A stretch of DNA of 6,961 bases. Source: Acholeplasmatales bacterium (lineage in GTDB: Bacteria; Bacillota_I; Bacilli_A; Acholeplasmatales; Anaeroplasmataceae). Shown here one piece after another: positions 6,301-6,961 of the stretch. Under the pieces are notes generated by a model. That model saw only the letters and a list, made by a program, of their open reading frames with translations. It ran no database searches and was not told where the DNA came from. The number at the start of each line of letters is the position of its first letter. Position 1 is the first letter of the stretch. The translations under genes and the position numbers were made by a program. The DNA is taken from the NCBI GenBank assembly GCA_024696565.1, contig JAILGR010000131.1:1-6961 (forward strand), read 5' to 3'.

Positions 6301-6910
6301 TACTGTTACATTAAATGGTAATACTTATACAGATACAAAAACTGAAGTACTTCCATTAGTTGGTTCTGTAACTACAGTTGAAAGAGTTGAACCTACTTGT
6401 ACTACAGCTGGTAATATCAAATATTATATTTCTGGTGGCAAATATTATTCTGATGAGGGATGTTCAAATGAAATCACACTTGAATCAACTATCTTGCCTG
6501 CAACAGGTCATAGTTATGAATTATCAATTTCAGGTAACACTTATACTTATGCTTGTGAAAACTGTGATGAAGTAATCAATATTCAAGGTATCAAGATTCA
6601 TTATGATGGTGATATATCAACATATACAGATATTTGGTTCTGGTATGATGGTGGTTCAGGACAAAATGTAGCTTTATCTAATACTGATAGCTATGGCCAT
6701 TACGCTTTAGCAACACCAGATATGTTTGGTGGAATCACAAAACTATGCTTCATAGTTAAGAGTGATAGCTGGGCTAAAGACTATAGTGAAGACCGTTCTA
6801 TTGATCTTACACATTTAGTTCCTGATAATGATGGTTATTACCACATTTACTTAAAAACAGGCGTTGGTACTATTTATACAGATGCTTCACAAAGCGTTAT
6901 TTACTCATAA
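3344..6910 (+). CDS. Secreted multidomain alpha-amylase: GH13 AmyE-type, CBM26, Cys-rich repeats, C-terminal CBM41
   Basis: 1188-residue extracellular alpha-glucan hydrolase. A Sec signal (MKRKFKLLF plus hydrophobic core) is probably cut around residues 27-29 (YAAA). Next comes a beta-rich domain of unknown type (about 30-157). The catalytic GH13 domain (about 178-580) has region I DVVANH 274-279, a region V-like MMDLD 371-375, region II GFRFDAAKH 399-407 with nucleophile D403, region III YGE with acid/base E445, and region IV WAESHD 504-509 with D509. It is paralogous to the upstream amylase but has a longer B-domain insertion (281-368). The C domain is about 590-660. Beyond it lie an Ig/FnIII-like segment (664-750), a degenerate CBM26/25-like module (753-827, W764 but no WPG), a clear CBM26 (830-925; W841, W849, WPG 864-866), Cys-containing repeats (931-1080; CxxC at 953/956 and 1071/1074), and a CBM41 (about 1083-1182; HYDGD, IWFWYDG, SWAKD, IYLKTG). 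No sortase tail, SLH or dockerin is seen. All catalytic residues are present, so the enzyme should be active. Confidence 0.95.
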   Translation: MKRKFKLLFLLLSAFILGFGSFITIYAAAPLTSLIDVELEQQESLVNDKIRYVSTLELSGSTTLEDITTIDVELSLIKSGQATRNTEVSITKVFDSISGTNGKPQVDNTYYAVYTITNLAASYPGYTLQSTFEYNYKDGTSEKTNTISYVIPSVYSLNSGSGSFPTTSPLFADNVQDGQILQCFCWSYNEIMEYLPKIASQGFTAIQTSPVQVCKEATVDELGNGKNAKGVWWAYYQPAAFTIDDTGDNAMGTPEEFQQMCTMAHQYGVKVLVDVVANHLGNQWVADCLCERAYYYEWEIAGMSAPANVNAQPGKAGYIPYTGEYWKFDNGTESTVPVIDTYYYADTLKFHPYLIQNNDEAGNVTQGNIGMMDLDTSDPVVQDAVADYLEELIEYGVDGFRFDAAKHIETPEDDPSIASDFWPTVMNRANAKAASLGKDIYAYGEILNRPGIDRSLGWYTKYGVAITDSGLGHGIVENGGSGFGSFNGADGNNYIDYKENMVTWAESHDNYMGTQDTHNKSETVINRAYAILAARKDFCTLYCARFEDYDTSTIGNVACLNGWSYDCVGAANKFHNFYAKLDADESCYDSNGYNCIERFVNSNSNQNGIVIVGNAGACSVSTSHLANGTYTDQVTGNTFTVSNGTISGTVGDSCVAVIFNNTSSEVGKVSISSTSPKSFYTASTTATYVINNAKSATLTINGETSNITSGASITFGYDMQVGDTKTITISATGLDNTVISQQYVYTKVAAPKTYRIYFEKPSDWTSVSAIVFGGSTTQTTLPTTYDSTTGTYYVEYLENTYTKVQFTNGVNKTEVITLEDGATYRLADKSSAVYFANDCNWANVNVYMWTTDEETGETKKNAEWPGVQLTSVDSETGYFMVDTTGYDNIIFNNGSSQTPDIALASSEYPIVYHLVDGAVNYGYLVTKGDVCEHTYGTPTFTWTGFEATATFVCTNCNKENVITCTITSQVTKEATETETGIRTYTATVTLNGNTYTDTKTEVLPLVGSVTTVERVEPTCTTAGNIKYYISGGKYYSDEGCSNEITLESTILPATGHSYELSISGNTYTYACENCDEVINIQGIKIHYDGDISTYTDIWFWYDGGSGQNVALSNTDSYGHYALATPDMFGGITKLCFIVKSDSWAKDYSEDRSIDLTHLVPDNDGYYHIYLKTGVGTIYTDASQSVIYS

Positions 6911-6915
6911 TTAAA

Positions 6916-6957
6916 AATATATAAGGGGTCCCTCTTATGAGGGCTCCCTCAATATAT
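6916..6957 (+). terminator. Stem-loop at the end of the operon, probable terminator
   Basis: CCCTC (6930-6934) pairs with GAGGG (6939-6943) around a TTAT loop. After one mismatch the stem continues with G6925-G6928 against 6945-6948 (one G-U pair), and A/T pairing of the flanking TATATA runs (6917-6922 with 6952-6957) extends it with a small bulge. It begins within 20 bases of the stop codon. There is no clear T-run before the window ends, so classical termination is not proven. Confidence 0.55.
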
Positions 6958-6961
6958 ATAA

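Noticed and set aside
6494..6508. LPATG in the large amylase (residues 1051-1055), a possible sortase anchor; similar IPKTG in the small lipoprotein
   Set aside because: Both lie inside Cys/His-type repeat modules. Neither is followed by a hydrophobic segment and a basic tail, and in the amylase more than 130 residues including a CBM41 follow.
1..6961. CRISPR array, tRNA/rRNA, insertion sequence or prophage
   Set aside because: No regularly spaced short repeats, no tRNA-like cloverleaf noticed, no transposase or integrase motifs, and no terminal inverted repeats with target duplications were seen.

Overview
The window is an AT-rich piece of a Gram-positive-type (Bacillota-like) chromosome carrying a compact extracellular starch/alpha-glucan degradation locus. 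All genes are on the + strand. The grounds for a low-GC gut-type Firmicute (Bacilli/Erysipelotrichia-like or a related uncultured lineage) are strong AGGAG ribosome binding sites, short lipoprotein signal peptides ending in a Ser-Cys lipobox, Asn-rich linkers, CBM26 starch-binding modules and Cys/His-rich surface repeats. The exact taxon cannot be read from the sequence. TGG is used for Trp and the stops seen are TAA and TAG; no in-frame TGA needs to be invoked.

Layout. Positions 1-176 are a leader region with a T-run that may be the tail of an upstream terminator. Positions 177-2360 encode a membrane-anchored alpha-amylase of the Bacillus subtilis AmyE type (GH13, subfamily 28-like): lipoprotein signal, complete catalytic domain, and two almost identical CBM26 starch-binding modules on Asn-rich linkers. 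A good intrinsic terminator follows (2376-2407). The 300-base gap to 2710 holds two candidate promoters and an imperfect repeat pair with LacI/CcpA-like core symmetry. Then comes a probable three-gene operon: a 137-residue lipoprotein with a Cys/His module (2710-3123), a 45-residue very acidic peptide missing from simple long-ORF lists (3196-3333), and a 1188-residue secreted multidomain amylase (3344-6910). The amylase's ribosome binding site overlaps the stop codon of the small peptide. A strong stem-loop at the right edge probably ends the operon.

How the parts fit (inference). The lipoprotein amylase would cut starch at the membrane surface. The larger enzyme has an ordinary Sec signal and no recognised anchor, and it combines a GH13 catalytic domain with a CBM26, a degenerate CBM26-like module, Cys-rich repeats and a C-terminal CBM41 (pullulanase-type alpha-glucan binding), so it would act on insoluble or branched alpha-glucan outside the cell. 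The small lipoprotein and the large amylase share a recognisable segment (KEATETE...TYT...KTEV(I/L)P), which makes the lipoprotein a candidate docking or accessory factor. The most novel items are this lipoprotein/peptide/amylase operon, the coupled acidic micropeptide, and the C-terminal CBM41.
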